Origin: Caballeronia calidae
GTDB lineage: Bacteria > Pseudomonadota > Gammaproteobacteria > Burkholderiales > Burkholderiaceae
Direction of reading: 5' to 3'
Assembly (NCBI RefSeq): GCF_900044055.2
Contig: NZ_FCOX02000024.1
Span: 56,035-120,034, forward strand
DNA: 64,000 nt
The notes below the pieces were generated by a model. It saw only the letters and a program-made list of their open reading frames with translations. It was not told where the DNA came from and searched no databases. Shown here one piece after another: positions 9,520-17,545 of this stretch. How positions within the stretch are numbered: position 1 is the first letter of the stretch; each line of letters begins with the position of its first letter. Position numbers and translations under genes: made by a program.

Positions 9520-10086
9520 TCACCCGTGCACGGGTTCAATCGTTATGACGATGAGCAAGTCGGTGCTGTCTCGCTGGGCCTCGATCCGCAATGCGGCCCC
9601 GAGCGTGCGGAAGATCGCCGCGTTGCCGGGATTCAACTCGTGCGCATCATCGGGCTGAATGTTCAGGCGGCATCCGGTCCCCAGCGCGAGAACGACAGCC
9701 GCGCGACCGGGTTCGACGGCAATCGAACGCGTGACCGAAGTCACCTTCACCCGATATCGTCCGCGCTTGCTCATGACGTTGAGCACGCTGACGGGCCCGT
9801 CGATCAGAGTCGCTTGCCACGGCGTGTCGCCGTCATATTCCATAGCCTGGCGAGGCAGCAGTTCGATCGCGTGATCCGCATCGCGCAGCACGACACCGTC
9901 GCCGCGAAGCACGAACGATATGCGGCTCAGGCCTTCGAAGCGGGAGTACGATCCGTCCTTCTGCACCTCGGCGATGCTCACGCGCCATTCGTCGCCTTCC
10001 CGCGCGAGGGTCCGCGTGACGCCGCCGCCGTTGCGCCAGAGCTCGGGCGCGATCGAACCCAGCGACAGCGTTTCCATGTCGGACAT
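9520..10086 (-). CDS. HutD/Ves family protein
   Basis: A 188-residue cupin-like protein of the HutD (DUF886) family, recognised by WRNGGGVTRTLA near the N-terminus, WRVSIAEVQKDGSYSRF, and the LLPRQAMEYDGD segment. HutD is encoded in many histidine-utilisation operons and has been proposed to bind a pathway intermediate; its biochemical role is not settled. Here it sits between a flavoprotein and etfBA, with a HutG homologue in the neighbouring unit but no other hut gene. That suggests both were recruited to a different pathway (inference). Confidence 0.85.
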   Translation of the reverse strand: MSDMETLSLGSIAPELWRNGGGVTRTLAREGDEWRVSIAEVQKDGSYSRFEGLSRISFVLRGDGVVLRDADHAIELLPRQAMEYDGDTPWQATLIDGPVSVLNVMSKRGRYRVKVTSVTRSIAVEPGRAAVVLALGTGCRLNIQPDDAHELNPGNAAIFRTLGAALRIEAQRDSTDLLIVITIEPVHG

Positions 10087-10096
10087 CGCTTCGGAT

Positions 10097-11284
10097 TCAG
10101 GACACTGCGCCGAGGCCGTACTTGCCCGTCAGCAGTTCACCGGTATCGAAGCGCTCGATCGAGTAGGGCTTGAGCGATACGTCCGTGGGCAGGCCCAGCG
10201 CTTCCTGCGCAAGCACGCGGCCGACCGTGGGCGAGAGCTTGAAGCCGTGGCCCGAAAAGCCGTAGCCGACGACGAGGCCTTCGATGCCGGGGAGCTTGCC
10301 GAGCACCGGGTTCCAATCGGGCGTGACGTCGTAGACGCCCGTCCACGAAGACGCGATGCCGGCGGTTTCGTAGTCGGGGAAACGCTCCGCGACCTGCGTG
10401 CCGACATCCACGATGTAATCCATCGGGATATCGCCTTGCTCGGTGTCGGCCACGTTCAGCTTCTCGCCGACGACGCCTTCGCTCACGAGCATCTGGCTGC
10501 CGCCGTAGCTGCGGCAATAGAGCATGCCCGGCGAGGCCAGGTCCTTGAATACAGGCATGGAGAACGTGTACTTGGCCGCTTCGCACTCCAGCGCCAGCAC
10601 GGCGTGGCGCTCGGGCATGATCGGCAGCGAGCGGCCCGTCCATCCGGCGAGTTCCGGGGTCCAGATGTTTTGCGTGCTGATGACCATCGACGTGGCGAAG
10701 TCGCCGATGCTGGTGGACACGCCGACCACCCTGTTGCCCTCGAATAGAATCTCGTCGACGGATACGTTCTCCTTGATCGTGACGCCGCCGCGGCGCGCCG
10801 CGCGCGCGAAGCTGGTGGCCACGAGATAGGCATCGGCAAAGCCCGCTTCCGGTTCGTATCCGATCAGCGCGGCATCGTCGAAGCGGGCGATCGGAAGCAG
10901 CTCGCTGGCCTGCTTCCGGTTGAGCAACTCCAGCGGAATGCCCTGTTCTTTTTGCTGGTTCAAGGAAGCGCGCAGCGGTTCGAGCTTGTCTCCCTCGCTC
11001 GCGGCGATCATGTAGCCGCATTTCACGAGGCCGCAGGACGCTTCGTCGTCGCCGAGGTAGGACGCGAAATCATTGAATACGTCCCACGATTTGCGGGCCA
11101 GTTCGACATTCTCCCTGACCGAATAATGCGTGCGGAGAATGCCGGACGATTGCGACGTCGTCCCGGCGCCGATCATCCCGCGATCGAGGACGAGCACGTT
11201 CTTCGCCCCCAGCCGGGAAAGCTGAAAGGCCACCGAAGTGCCGATGACGCCGGCGCCAATCACAACCACATCATAGGTATTCAC
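10097..11284 (-). CDS. FAD-dependent DAO-family oxidoreductase (amine/N-methyl amino acid dehydrogenase-like)
   Basis: A 395-residue flavoprotein with an N-terminal dinucleotide fold (VVVIGAGVIGTSVAF) and the C-terminal DAO-family motif (GYGFSGHGFKLSPTVGR). It resembles sarcosine oxidase/dehydrogenase beta-type proteins. The GTG start is supported by AAGGAAG just upstream. It lies immediately upstream of hutD-like, etfB and etfA, so it is the likely electron donor to this ETF. Plausible substrates are an N-methylated or D-configured proline derivative, but the sequence alone does not decide this. Confidence 0.85.
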   Translation of the reverse strand: MNTYDVVVIGAGVIGTSVAFQLSRLGAKNVLVLDRGMIGAGTTSQSSGILRTHYSVRENVELARKSWDVFNDFASYLGDDEASCGLVKCGYMIAASEGDKLEPLRASLNQQKEQGIPLELLNRKQASELLPIARFDDAALIGYEPEAGFADAYLVATSFARAARRGGVTIKENVSVDEILFEGNRVVGVSTSIGDFATSMVISTQNIWTPELAGWTGRSLPIMPERHAVLALECEAAKYTFSMPVFKDLASPGMLYCRSYGGSQMLVSEGVVGEKLNVADTEQGDIPMDYIVDVGTQVAERFPDYETAGIASSWTGVYDVTPDWNPVLGKLPGIEGLVVGYGFSGHGFKLSPTVGRVLAQEALGLPTDVSLKPYSIERFDTGELLTGKYGLGAVS

Positions 11285-11421
11285 GGTCCGCTTCCTTCTG
11301 TGAGCAAGGTATAGCGGAAGTTTGCGACCGGAAATGATGCGGGCCGGGAATATAAGGGCTTTCTATTTTTAGTTTAAGCGGCCCGAGGGAAGCGGCTCAG
11401 GCCTGGCCGGGTGCGGGCCGG

Positions 11422-12081
11422 CTATCGCAAATGAGACGACCGCAGGTTCATCTTCCAGATCCGATGCGTCGCATCGTCGATCATGCCGTGGAATACGCCG
11501 ATGGCCTCGTCGATGCTGATGGTCGCCGCGACCCGGTGCTCGATCCATAGTCCGTGGACGAGCGCCATCGCCTGAATCGCGTAGATGCGGGACATCAGAG
11601 GATCGCATCCGGCCTGCCGGAAATCGAAGATGAAGTTGGAGCGCAGCCGCCTCGAGAATGCCGTGCAAAGGCGCCGCACGTCCTGTTCATGCGCGGACGA
11701 GCTCCACATGTGCGGCCATACGTTCGCTGCGCCCTGGCTCATCACTTCGTCGTTGAAACACATGTCGGCCGTGAATTTCATCCGTACCACCGGGTCCGCG
11801 ATGTCCCGTCGCCCGTTGACGAGCTGCTCGCGGACGCGGCGGATCAGATGTTCGAACGTCTTGTAGACGAGACTCTGCTTGTTCTCGAAATGGTGATGAA
11901 CGAGACCCACCGATACCCCGGCGTGTTCGCTGACGCGTCTGATCGTCAGATTTTCCAGGCCGACATCACCGACCACCGCCAGCGTGGCGTCGATGAGCTT
12001 GAGCCGCATCCCTTCATAGGGACCCGCTTCGTCCTTGCGGCCGGATCCTGCAACGACGGCTGCCTTCACGATAGTTTCCAC
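11422..12081 (-). CDS. TetR-family regulator, BetI-like
   Basis: A 219-residue TetR regulator. The N-terminal HTH region reads LTIRRVSEHAGVSVGLVHHHFENKQSLV, here split as recognition helix VSVGLVHHHF and flanks, and is close to BetI, the repressor of choline-betaine genes. The C-terminal ligand domain includes MALVHGLWIEHR. It heads the minus-strand DAO/hutD/etf operon and is divergent from the binding-protein gene at 12711. The intervening DNA holds three matching palindromes, its probable operators. The start is a GTG at 12081, and a downstream ATG before RLKLID is an alternative. Confidence 0.85.
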   Translation of the reverse strand: METIVKAAVVAGSGRKDEAGPYEGMRLKLIDATLAVVGDVGLENLTIRRVSEHAGVSVGLVHHHFENKQSLVYKTFEHLIRRVREQLVNGRRDIADPVVRMKFTADMCFNDEVMSQGAANVWPHMWSSSAHEQDVRRLCTAFSRRLRSNFIFDFRQAGCDPLMSRIYAIQAMALVHGLWIEHRVAATISIDEAIGVFHGMIDDATHRIWKMNLRSSHLR

Positions 12082-12238
12082 TTGTGTGCTTGAGAGCGTA
12101 CCGGCCTTCGGGGCAATCGCCCGGCCGGTTTGGGTCTCGCTAGTTTATCCGAATGGCTGGGCCGGCCGGGCCGGCCGTCCAGTCTGATCGAAGCTGAACG
12201 CGTAGGCCTCTGCTACTGCCCGAGATTCATGTAATCGT

Positions 12239-12252
12239 TGAACAATCGTTCA
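12239..12252. promoter_or_regulatory. Operator candidate 1, TGAAC-N4-GTTCA
   Basis: Perfect 5-bp inverted repeat TGAAC/GTTCA with spacer AATC. It lies 157 bp upstream of the TetR start and is the same motif as the two sites at 12388 and 12443. It is probably bound by the TetR/BetI-like protein encoded next to it (inference). Confidence 0.65.
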
Positions 12253-12387
12253 TTGAGAATAGGGTCAACCGCCTCGGGATTTCCCTTCTACGAAAGCGGT
12301 ATAGGGATAAACCGGATGCCGGAGCCTCAGGAAACCACTTTTTTAACGCAAAAATCGGGTATATAGTGGCGCCAAGTTGCAGCGTAC

Positions 12388-12401
12388 TGAACATGTGTTC
12401 A
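12388..12401. promoter_or_regulatory. Operator candidate 2, TGAAC-N4-GTTCA
   Basis: TGAACATGTGTTCA; arms extend to six pairs (TGAACA/TGTTCA). It is one of three copies in the divergent control region. Confidence 0.7.
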
Positions 12402-12442
12402 AAGTCTCCGGCAAAGACGATCACCGCTCTGCCGACAAGTGC

Positions 12443-12456
12443 TGAACATCAGTTCA
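12443..12456. promoter_or_regulatory. Operator candidate 3, TGAAC-N4-GTTCA
   Basis: TGAACATCAGTTCA, with one further pairing base on each side (C12442/G12457). Its centre is 55 bp from that of site 2, so two dimers could sit close together upstream of the binding-protein gene. Confidence 0.7.
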
Positions 12457-12710
12457 GATCTGAGGATTCGAAAATGAGCGGCGAGCAAGAGATAAATAGG
12501 TGAACCGCCGCTGCGCTTGAACTCGATGCGACTGCTTCGAAGGACGAACGTGCCTGATGATGATAAGTAGGAAGCCTTATTAAAAGCGTCTAACCATTGA
12601 AGGACATCAGTAACGGAAGATCGAGGACGAACAGCCCGCAGTACCGTGATTTTTTAACCGAGACGATTGGCTTCACGTGCCACAGACGTCGTTATGAAGG
12701 AACGAAAAGC

Positions 12711-13787
12711 ATGAAACTGAAGACCCGATACTCAACCGCGATTGCGATGCTGTTCGCCGCGTCCGTGGCCAGCGTCCCCGCGAGCGCAGCCGACATTGTC
12801 TTTGCGAGCTGGGGAGGCTCCTATCAGGATGCCCAGAACGCAACCGCGGTCAAACCTTTCGCCGCGCAGACAGGCACGAACGTCAAGTCGGATGTCTATA
12901 ACGGTGGCATCGCGCAGATCAGAAGCCAGGTTCAGACCAACAACGTGACGTGGGACGTCGTCGACATCCAGTACGCGGACGCCATTCGCGCCTGCGATGA
13001 AGGTCTGCTGGAGAAAGTCAATCCGGCTTCGTTGCCGGCTGGAAAATCCGGCGAGCCCGCCAAGTCGGACTTCATGTCGGGCGGCTTGTCCGACTGCATG
13101 GTCGGCAACGTCGCCTGGTCGACGGTGATCACCTACAACAAGGATGCGTTCAAGAACGGGGAGCCCTCGAAAGTGACCGACTTCTTCGATCTGAAGAAGT
13201 ACCCCGGCAAGCGGGGGCTGAGAAAGTCGCCCGAAGGCGCGCTCGAATGGGCATTGCTGGCGGACGGGGTGAAGCCGGCCGACGTCTACAAGGTTCTCGG
13301 CACCAAGGACGGCGTCACGCGCGCCTTCAGGAAGCTGGACACCATCAAGTCTTCCATCGTCTGGTGGGAGGCCGGCGCCCAGCCGCCTCAACTCCTGGCC
13401 GATCGCGAAGTCACGATGACGAGCGCCTATTGCAACCGCATCTGGACGGCGATCGCACAGGACAAGAAGCCATTCGGCTTCGTCTGGGATGGCGAGGTCA
13501 AGAATATCGAAGGGCTGGCGATCGTCAAAGGTACGAAGAACCTGAAAGCCGCACAGGACTTTCTCAAGTACTCGACAGCGACGGAGCAACTCGCGAAGCT
13601 GAGCTCTTCCACCGCGCTGGGCCCGATGCGCAACTCTTCGCTTTCGCTCGTCGATCCTTCGGTGAAGCCTTATCTGCCGACCAATCCGGACAACCAGAAG
13701 ACGGCAGTCGACGTCGACGTGGCGTTCTGGGCGGACCACTCGGACGACCTGAATCAGAAGTTCGCCGTCTGGCTCGGCGCCAAGTAA
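12711..13787 (+). CDS. Periplasmic substrate-binding protein, PotD/polyamine type
   Basis: A 358-residue extracellular solute-binding protein (family 1/PotD-like). It has a Sec signal peptide of about 26 residues ending in PASA|A, then the mature start DIVFASWGGSYQDAQ. AAGGA at 12697-12701 fixes the start. The class binds polyamines and related cationic amines. It is the only polyamine-type binding protein in the window and matches the ATPase/permease set at 1-2982 that lacks one, so the importer appears split by about 10 kb. Its promoter region holds three TGAAC-N4-GTTCA sites, so expression is probably induced by the substrate through the TetR protein. Confidence 0.9.
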   Translation: MKLKTRYSTAIAMLFAASVASVPASAADIVFASWGGSYQDAQNATAVKPFAAQTGTNVKSDVYNGGIAQIRSQVQTNNVTWDVVDIQYADAIRACDEGLLEKVNPASLPAGKSGEPAKSDFMSGGLSDCMVGNVAWSTVITYNKDAFKNGEPSKVTDFFDLKKYPGKRGLRKSPEGALEWALLADGVKPADVYKVLGTKDGVTRAFRKLDTIKSSIVWWEAGAQPPQLLADREVTMTSAYCNRIWTAIAQDKKPFGFVWDGEVKNIEGLAIVKGTKNLKAAQDFLKYSTATEQLAKLSSSTALGPMRNSSLSLVDPSVKPYLPTNPDNQKTAVDVDVAFWADHSDDLNQKFAVWLGAK

Positions 13788-13810
13788 GGCGTCGTTCGTT
13801 GACGCGCACG

Positions 13811-13839
13811 GGGGGCACGCATTCGACGTGTCCCCTTTT
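13811..13839 (+). terminator. Intrinsic terminator after the binding-protein gene
   Basis: A 9-bp stem (13811-13819 with 13827-13835, one G-U pair) and a 7-nt loop are followed by TTTT at 13836-13839. It lies 23 bp after the binding-protein stop. It would make this gene more strongly transcribed than the epimerase genes downstream. Confidence 0.7.
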
Positions 13840-13988
13840 GCAATGGGCTTGCGTTTACTCGCGCTTATGAACAGCACAAGACCGTGCAAAGCTAAAGAGC
13901 GGGGCGCTGACAGAGCGTATCTTGGAACCTGAAGCGCGCCGCGGAGACGAAGCGCGGCGCGAGGCCCATATCAACCCACGAGAAGATC

Positions 13989-15041
13989 ATGACTTTCAAG
14001 CGTACATTTCATGCGGTCGAGACGCATTCGGGCGAGCCGATGCGGGTGATCACGGGAGGCGTGCCTCATATCCCGGGGAATACGGTCTATGAGCAGATGA
14101 AGTGGCTGGAAGAGAACGACGATCAGATTCGAATGCTCATGCTGCGCGAGCCGCGCGGCTATCCGCCGCTGTGTTGCAACCTGATCGTGCCGGCGAAGCA
14201 TCCCGATGCCGCGGCGGGTTACATCATCATGGAACAGGTCGAGTACCCGGTGATGAGCGGCGGCAATACGATCTCGGTTGCGACCGTGCTGCTCGAAACC
14301 GGCATGCTGCCGATGCAGGAGCCTGTCACGGAGTTTCAGCTCGAGGCGCCCGCGGGTCTGATCGGCATTCGCGCCGAATGCAGCAACGGGAAGGTGACCT
14401 CGGTCACGTTCAGGAATGTGCCGGCTTTCGCTCCGTATATCGAGAAGGTTATCGACGTGCCGCATCTCGGCAAGGTGACGGTGGATGTCGGCTGGGGCGG
14501 GATGTTCTATGTGATCGCCGATGTGCGGCAGTTCAAGGGATTGGAGTTGAAGCCGGAGCACGGCAAGGAAATCACGCGTGTATCCGCGCTCATCCTCAAG
14601 GCGGCGCAGGAGCAGTTGCCCGTCTCGCATCCTCATTATCCGGGTTATGGCATCACGATCGCCCAGCTTTCCGGTCCGACCGATAACCCGAACGCGGACT
14701 GGAAGAATGCGGTCACCGTCGCGAGCGGAGCCATCGACTTCGATGATCCGGCGACATGGACCGGCGCCATCGATCGCTGTCCGTGCGGCACGGGTACGTC
14801 GGCGAAAATGGCCACCCTGCACGCCAAGGGCCAGCTGGACCTGAATCAGCCGTTCCGGCACGAGGGCATCCTCGGCACGGTCTTCACGGGCAAGCTCGTC
14901 GAACGGGCGAGCATCGGTGACATTCCCGCTGTCGTTCCGACGATCTCCGGCCGCTCATGGATTTACGGATTCAACACATACGTGCTCGATCCCGATGATC
15001 CCTTCCCCAACGGTTTCACGTTGAGAGACATCTGGGCATGA
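13989..15041 (+). CDS. Proline racemase family protein (hydroxyproline epimerase/dehydratase-like, Ser/Cys type)
   Basis: A 350-residue member of the proline racemase family. The first active-site block, MCGHGT in true racemases, reads MSGGNT, so Ser90 takes the place of the first catalytic Cys. The second block, RCPCGTGTSAK, keeps Cys266. In this family Cys/Cys pairs mark proline racemase and 4-hydroxyproline 2-epimerase, Cys/Thr marks trans-3-hydroxyproline dehydratase, and Ser/Cys members have been linked to hydroxyproline epimerisation. The next gene is an Ldh-family reductase that would reduce pyrroline-2-carboxylate to proline, which also fits dehydratase chemistry. Substrate remains open. 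Confidence 0.87.
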   Translation: MTFKRTFHAVETHSGEPMRVITGGVPHIPGNTVYEQMKWLEENDDQIRMLMLREPRGYPPLCCNLIVPAKHPDAAAGYIIMEQVEYPVMSGGNTISVATVLLETGMLPMQEPVTEFQLEAPAGLIGIRAECSNGKVTSVTFRNVPAFAPYIEKVIDVPHLGKVTVDVGWGGMFYVIADVRQFKGLELKPEHGKEITRVSALILKAAQEQLPVSHPHYPGYGITIAQLSGPTDNPNADWKNAVTVASGAIDFDDPATWTGAIDRCPCGTGTSAKMATLHAKGQLDLNQPFRHEGILGTVFTGKLVERASIGDIPAVVPTISGRSWIYGFNTYVLDPDDPFPNGFTLRDIWA

Positions 15042-15065
15042 CGTATCAGGAACGATGACGAGACC

Positions 15066-16055
15066 ATGCGATTCGAAACTGATGAAGCAAAGCAGATCGC
15101 GTACAGCGTGATCAAGGCAGTCGGCGCGAACGACGCGGTCGCTCGCTCCTTGACCGAAGCGGTCATATCGGCCGAACTGGCCGGAAGCAGGGCGGTGGGT
15201 TTCGCTCACTTGCCGGATTATCTCGATGGCTTTCTGAAGGGCAGAATCGCGGTCGATTCCGAGCCGGCGATTCGCTTTCCGGTTCCTGCCGCGATCACGG
15301 TGGATGCGCGCAAGGGCATCGCGCAGCTCGGATTCGATCAGGCGTTCGAGGAATTGATTACGCGAGCGTCGACCTATGGGATCGTCGCATTGACGATGTC
15401 GAACAGCTTCACGGTGGGTGAGCTGGGTTACTACACGCGGCGCCTCGCGGAGCGCGGGCTTGTCTCTATCGCGACCTGCAATGCCACGGCGCAGATGACC
15501 ACGCTCGAAAGCGGCCGTGCGGTCTATGGGACCAACCCAGTTTCCTTCGCGGCGCCCGTTGCGAACGGGCGGCCGCTGGTGATCGATCAGGCTTCCAGTG
15601 CGACCGCCTTCGTCAACGTTCGCAACGCGGCGGAGCGCAACGAGACGATCCCTGAAGGCTGGGCCGTCGATCAGAATGGCAAGCCGACTACGGACGCCAG
15701 GGAAGCCGTGAAGGGCTTGCTCGTCGCGTTCGGTGGAGCACGAGGCGCGAACATCGCCATGATGATGGAAGTGCTCGCTGCCGGGGTGACGGGAGCCAAC
15801 TGGTCGATGGATGCGCCTTCTTTTGCCGAGGGCAGTGAAAGTCCGGGCATCGGGCTTTTTCTCGTGGCGCTCAAACCTGAAATCTTCTCGGCGGACTTTC
15901 CCGTGCGACTTTCGACGCAACTCGCACGACTGGCCGATATGGGCGTGCGCATTCCGGGCAGTCATATCAAGGTTCGAGAGATAGACGTGCCTTCGGAAGT
16001 GATCGATCGGGTACGCAGCTACGCCGAGTGGTCGCAGGGGGACGAACGTCTGTAA
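15066..16055 (+). CDS. Ldh-family NAD(P)H oxidoreductase, likely pyrroline-2-carboxylate reductase type
   Basis: A 329-residue member of the malate/L-lactate dehydrogenase family with the non-Rossmann fold. Typical blocks are TMSNSFTVGELGYYTRRLAERG and YGTNPVSFAAP. The family includes DpkA/LhpD, which reduce delta1-pyrroline-2-carboxylate to L-proline. The gene starts 24 bp after the proline racemase-family gene. In that pairing the reductase would collect the cyclic imine made by dehydration of 3-hydroxyproline or by oxidation of a D-proline compound and hand proline to PutA (inference). Confidence 0.85.
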   Translation: MRFETDEAKQIAYSVIKAVGANDAVARSLTEAVISAELAGSRAVGFAHLPDYLDGFLKGRIAVDSEPAIRFPVPAAITVDARKGIAQLGFDQAFEELITRASTYGIVALTMSNSFTVGELGYYTRRLAERGLVSIATCNATAQMTTLESGRAVYGTNPVSFAAPVANGRPLVIDQASSATAFVNVRNAAERNETIPEGWAVDQNGKPTTDAREAVKGLLVAFGGARGANIAMMMEVLAAGVTGANWSMDAPSFAEGSESPGIGLFLVALKPEIFSADFPVRLSTQLARLADMGVRIPGSHIKVREIDVPSEVIDRVRSYAEWSQGDERL

Positions 16056-16088
16056 TAAGAAGGGCCCCAGTATCGATAGAAACCACGG

Positions 16089-16116
16089 AGGCGTCAGCGA
16101 TTGAAAACTGACGCCT
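16089..16116. terminator. Stem-loop between convergent genes
   Basis: A perfect 9-bp inverted repeat (16089-16097 with 16108-16116) and a 10-nt loop lie between the Ldh-family gene and the convergent Rieske gene. No long T-run follows on either strand, so efficiency is uncertain. Confidence 0.5.
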
Positions 16117-16124
16117 TCGCGGCT

Positions 16125-17420
16125 TTAAATGCCTTGTGCTTTCAGACGCGCGTCATACCAACGGCAGAACTGGTCGAGCGGCGCTTCGGTGTATTTCGAG
16201 TAAGGCCCCGGAATGTACGCGGGGTCCTGCGTTCCGCTGTGTGTGTTCGCGACCAGATCGGCATCTTGCTGATTGGTGGCCAGCCACACTTCGGTCAGCG
16301 TCCTGAGATCGTAATCGACTCCTTCGACGGCATCCTCGTGAACGAGCCACTTGGTCCGCACGAGCGTTTTGTCCGGTGCGATCGGGAGAATGAATGCGAC
16401 GATGGAATGGTCGCTCATGACATGCGTCCACGAATTATGGCCCCACATGTGAACGTCTCCGAGATCGCGGCGTTGCAGATCGCCGAGCAGCTTCGTGCTC
16501 GCGACCTTCGTGCTCAGCGTCTGCGACTCATTGCTGCCGGCGATGACGAGGCGCTGGGTCCGGAAATTCGTGTGCACGCTTTCGTCGAGCGATTCGAACA
16601 ACTCGCAGATATAACCTTCGCTTTCCCAGTCTTCGCGGTTTCTCGCATTGCGGGCCACGTAGGCATCGTAATTCTTCATCGCTTCCTCGCCGAGTCCGTC
16701 GGGACAGAAGCCAAAGTCTTCGGGAAGGAACGAATTGGTCAGTTCCGGATGCGTGCCCTCGCAGTGATAGCACTCGCGATTGTTCTCCATCACGAGCTTC
16801 CAGTTGCCGTTCTCGATGAGCTCGGATTCGAAGGCGATTTTGGTCCGCTGCATCTGATGCGGCGCAAAGCGAGGCGTCATCACCTGCTCGAGTTTCGCGA
16901 TGTCTTCCGGCGGCTCATCCGAGAGGCACACGAAAATATGCGCGCCGATCACCTTCGTGTGAACGGGTATCAGGCTTTTGCATGTCTTGTCGAAATCCTG
17001 ACCCATGTGCGTCGCGTGTTTCAGGCTGCCGTCGAGCTCATATGTCCATTGATGATAAGGGCATACCAGCATCCCGACACTGGCCTTGCCGGCCTGCTTC
17101 ATGATTCTGGAGCCACGATGACGGCAGACGTTGCGATACGTGCGGATGTTCTCGTCATCGTCGCGCACGATCATGATCGATGCCTTGCCAACCTCGACGG
17201 TGGACACATCGCCCGGCTCGGGAACATCGGCCGTCACGCCGGCGAGAATCCAGAGCTTGTTGAAGAAGACGTCGACGTCGTTATCGAAAACGTCCTGACG
17301 ACTGAAAATGTCGCCGGGAAAGCCGCAGCCGGGTACGCGGCTATCGACGAGTTCGCGATGAGTCTTGAGGGGAGTGACAGACACGTTTTTGCTCCAGATA
17401 TAGGTGTTATCGGCAGGCAC
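16125..17420 (-). CDS. Rieske non-heme iron oxygenase alpha subunit, betaine demethylase type (GbcA/Stc2-like)
   Basis: A 431-residue oxygenase. The Rieske [2Fe-2S] ligands are C99-R-H101 and C120-P-Y-H123. Catalytic iron ligands H219 and H224 lie in NNRECYHCEGTHPEL, a form characteristic of glycine betaine monooxygenase GbcA and stachydrine (proline betaine) N-demethylase. Such enzymes use O2 and reduced ferredoxin to remove an N-methyl group as formaldehyde. Proline betaine or a hydroxyproline betaine is the better guess here because of the putA, racemase and reductase neighbours. No reductase gene lies beside it; the one at 25198 belongs to the phthalate operon. Confidence 0.85.
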   Translation of the reverse strand: MPADNTYIWSKNVSVTPLKTHRELVDSRVPGCGFPGDIFSRQDVFDNDVDVFFNKLWILAGVTADVPEPGDVSTVEVGKASIMIVRDDDENIRTYRNVCRHRGSRIMKQAGKASVGMLVCPYHQWTYELDGSLKHATHMGQDFDKTCKSLIPVHTKVIGAHIFVCLSDEPPEDIAKLEQVMTPRFAPHQMQRTKIAFESELIENGNWKLVMENNRECYHCEGTHPELTNSFLPEDFGFCPDGLGEEAMKNYDAYVARNARNREDWESEGYICELFESLDESVHTNFRTQRLVIAGSNESQTLSTKVASTKLLGDLQRRDLGDVHMWGHNSWTHVMSDHSIVAFILPIAPDKTLVRTKWLVHEDAVEGVDYDLRTLTEVWLATNQQDADLVANTHSGTQDPAYIPGPYSKYTEAPLDQFCRWYDARLKAQGI

Positions 17421-17545
17421 GGCTCATAGTCCGTACGCGCAGTATTGGAGTGCGAACCTGGAGCGTCAACGCCCTTTATTGTTCTGTCTGCATTACTGCA
17501 AGTTATGCGAAGCACGCGCTAATCCATGACCGGAGACGTCGCCCG

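Larger units (their letters stand above)
12082..12710. other. Divergent control region between the TetR gene and the binding-protein gene
   Basis: A 629-bp gene-free stretch. Short open frames in it have no family features and are not called. Its notable content is three TGAAC-N4-GTTCA palindromes (listed separately). The 250 bp before the binding-protein gene are visibly more AT-rich than the flanking genes, consistent with promoters in both directions. I could not pick a convincing -35/-10 pair by eye. Confidence 0.6.

Noticed and set aside
7761..9548. 595-codon plus-strand open frame across etfA and etfB
   Set aside because: It is the antisense shadow of two well-conserved ETF genes and contains the terminator stem.
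12227..12424. 65-codon minus-strand frame in the divergent control region
   Set aside because: It spans two of the operator palindromes, has no ribosome site and no recognisable features.
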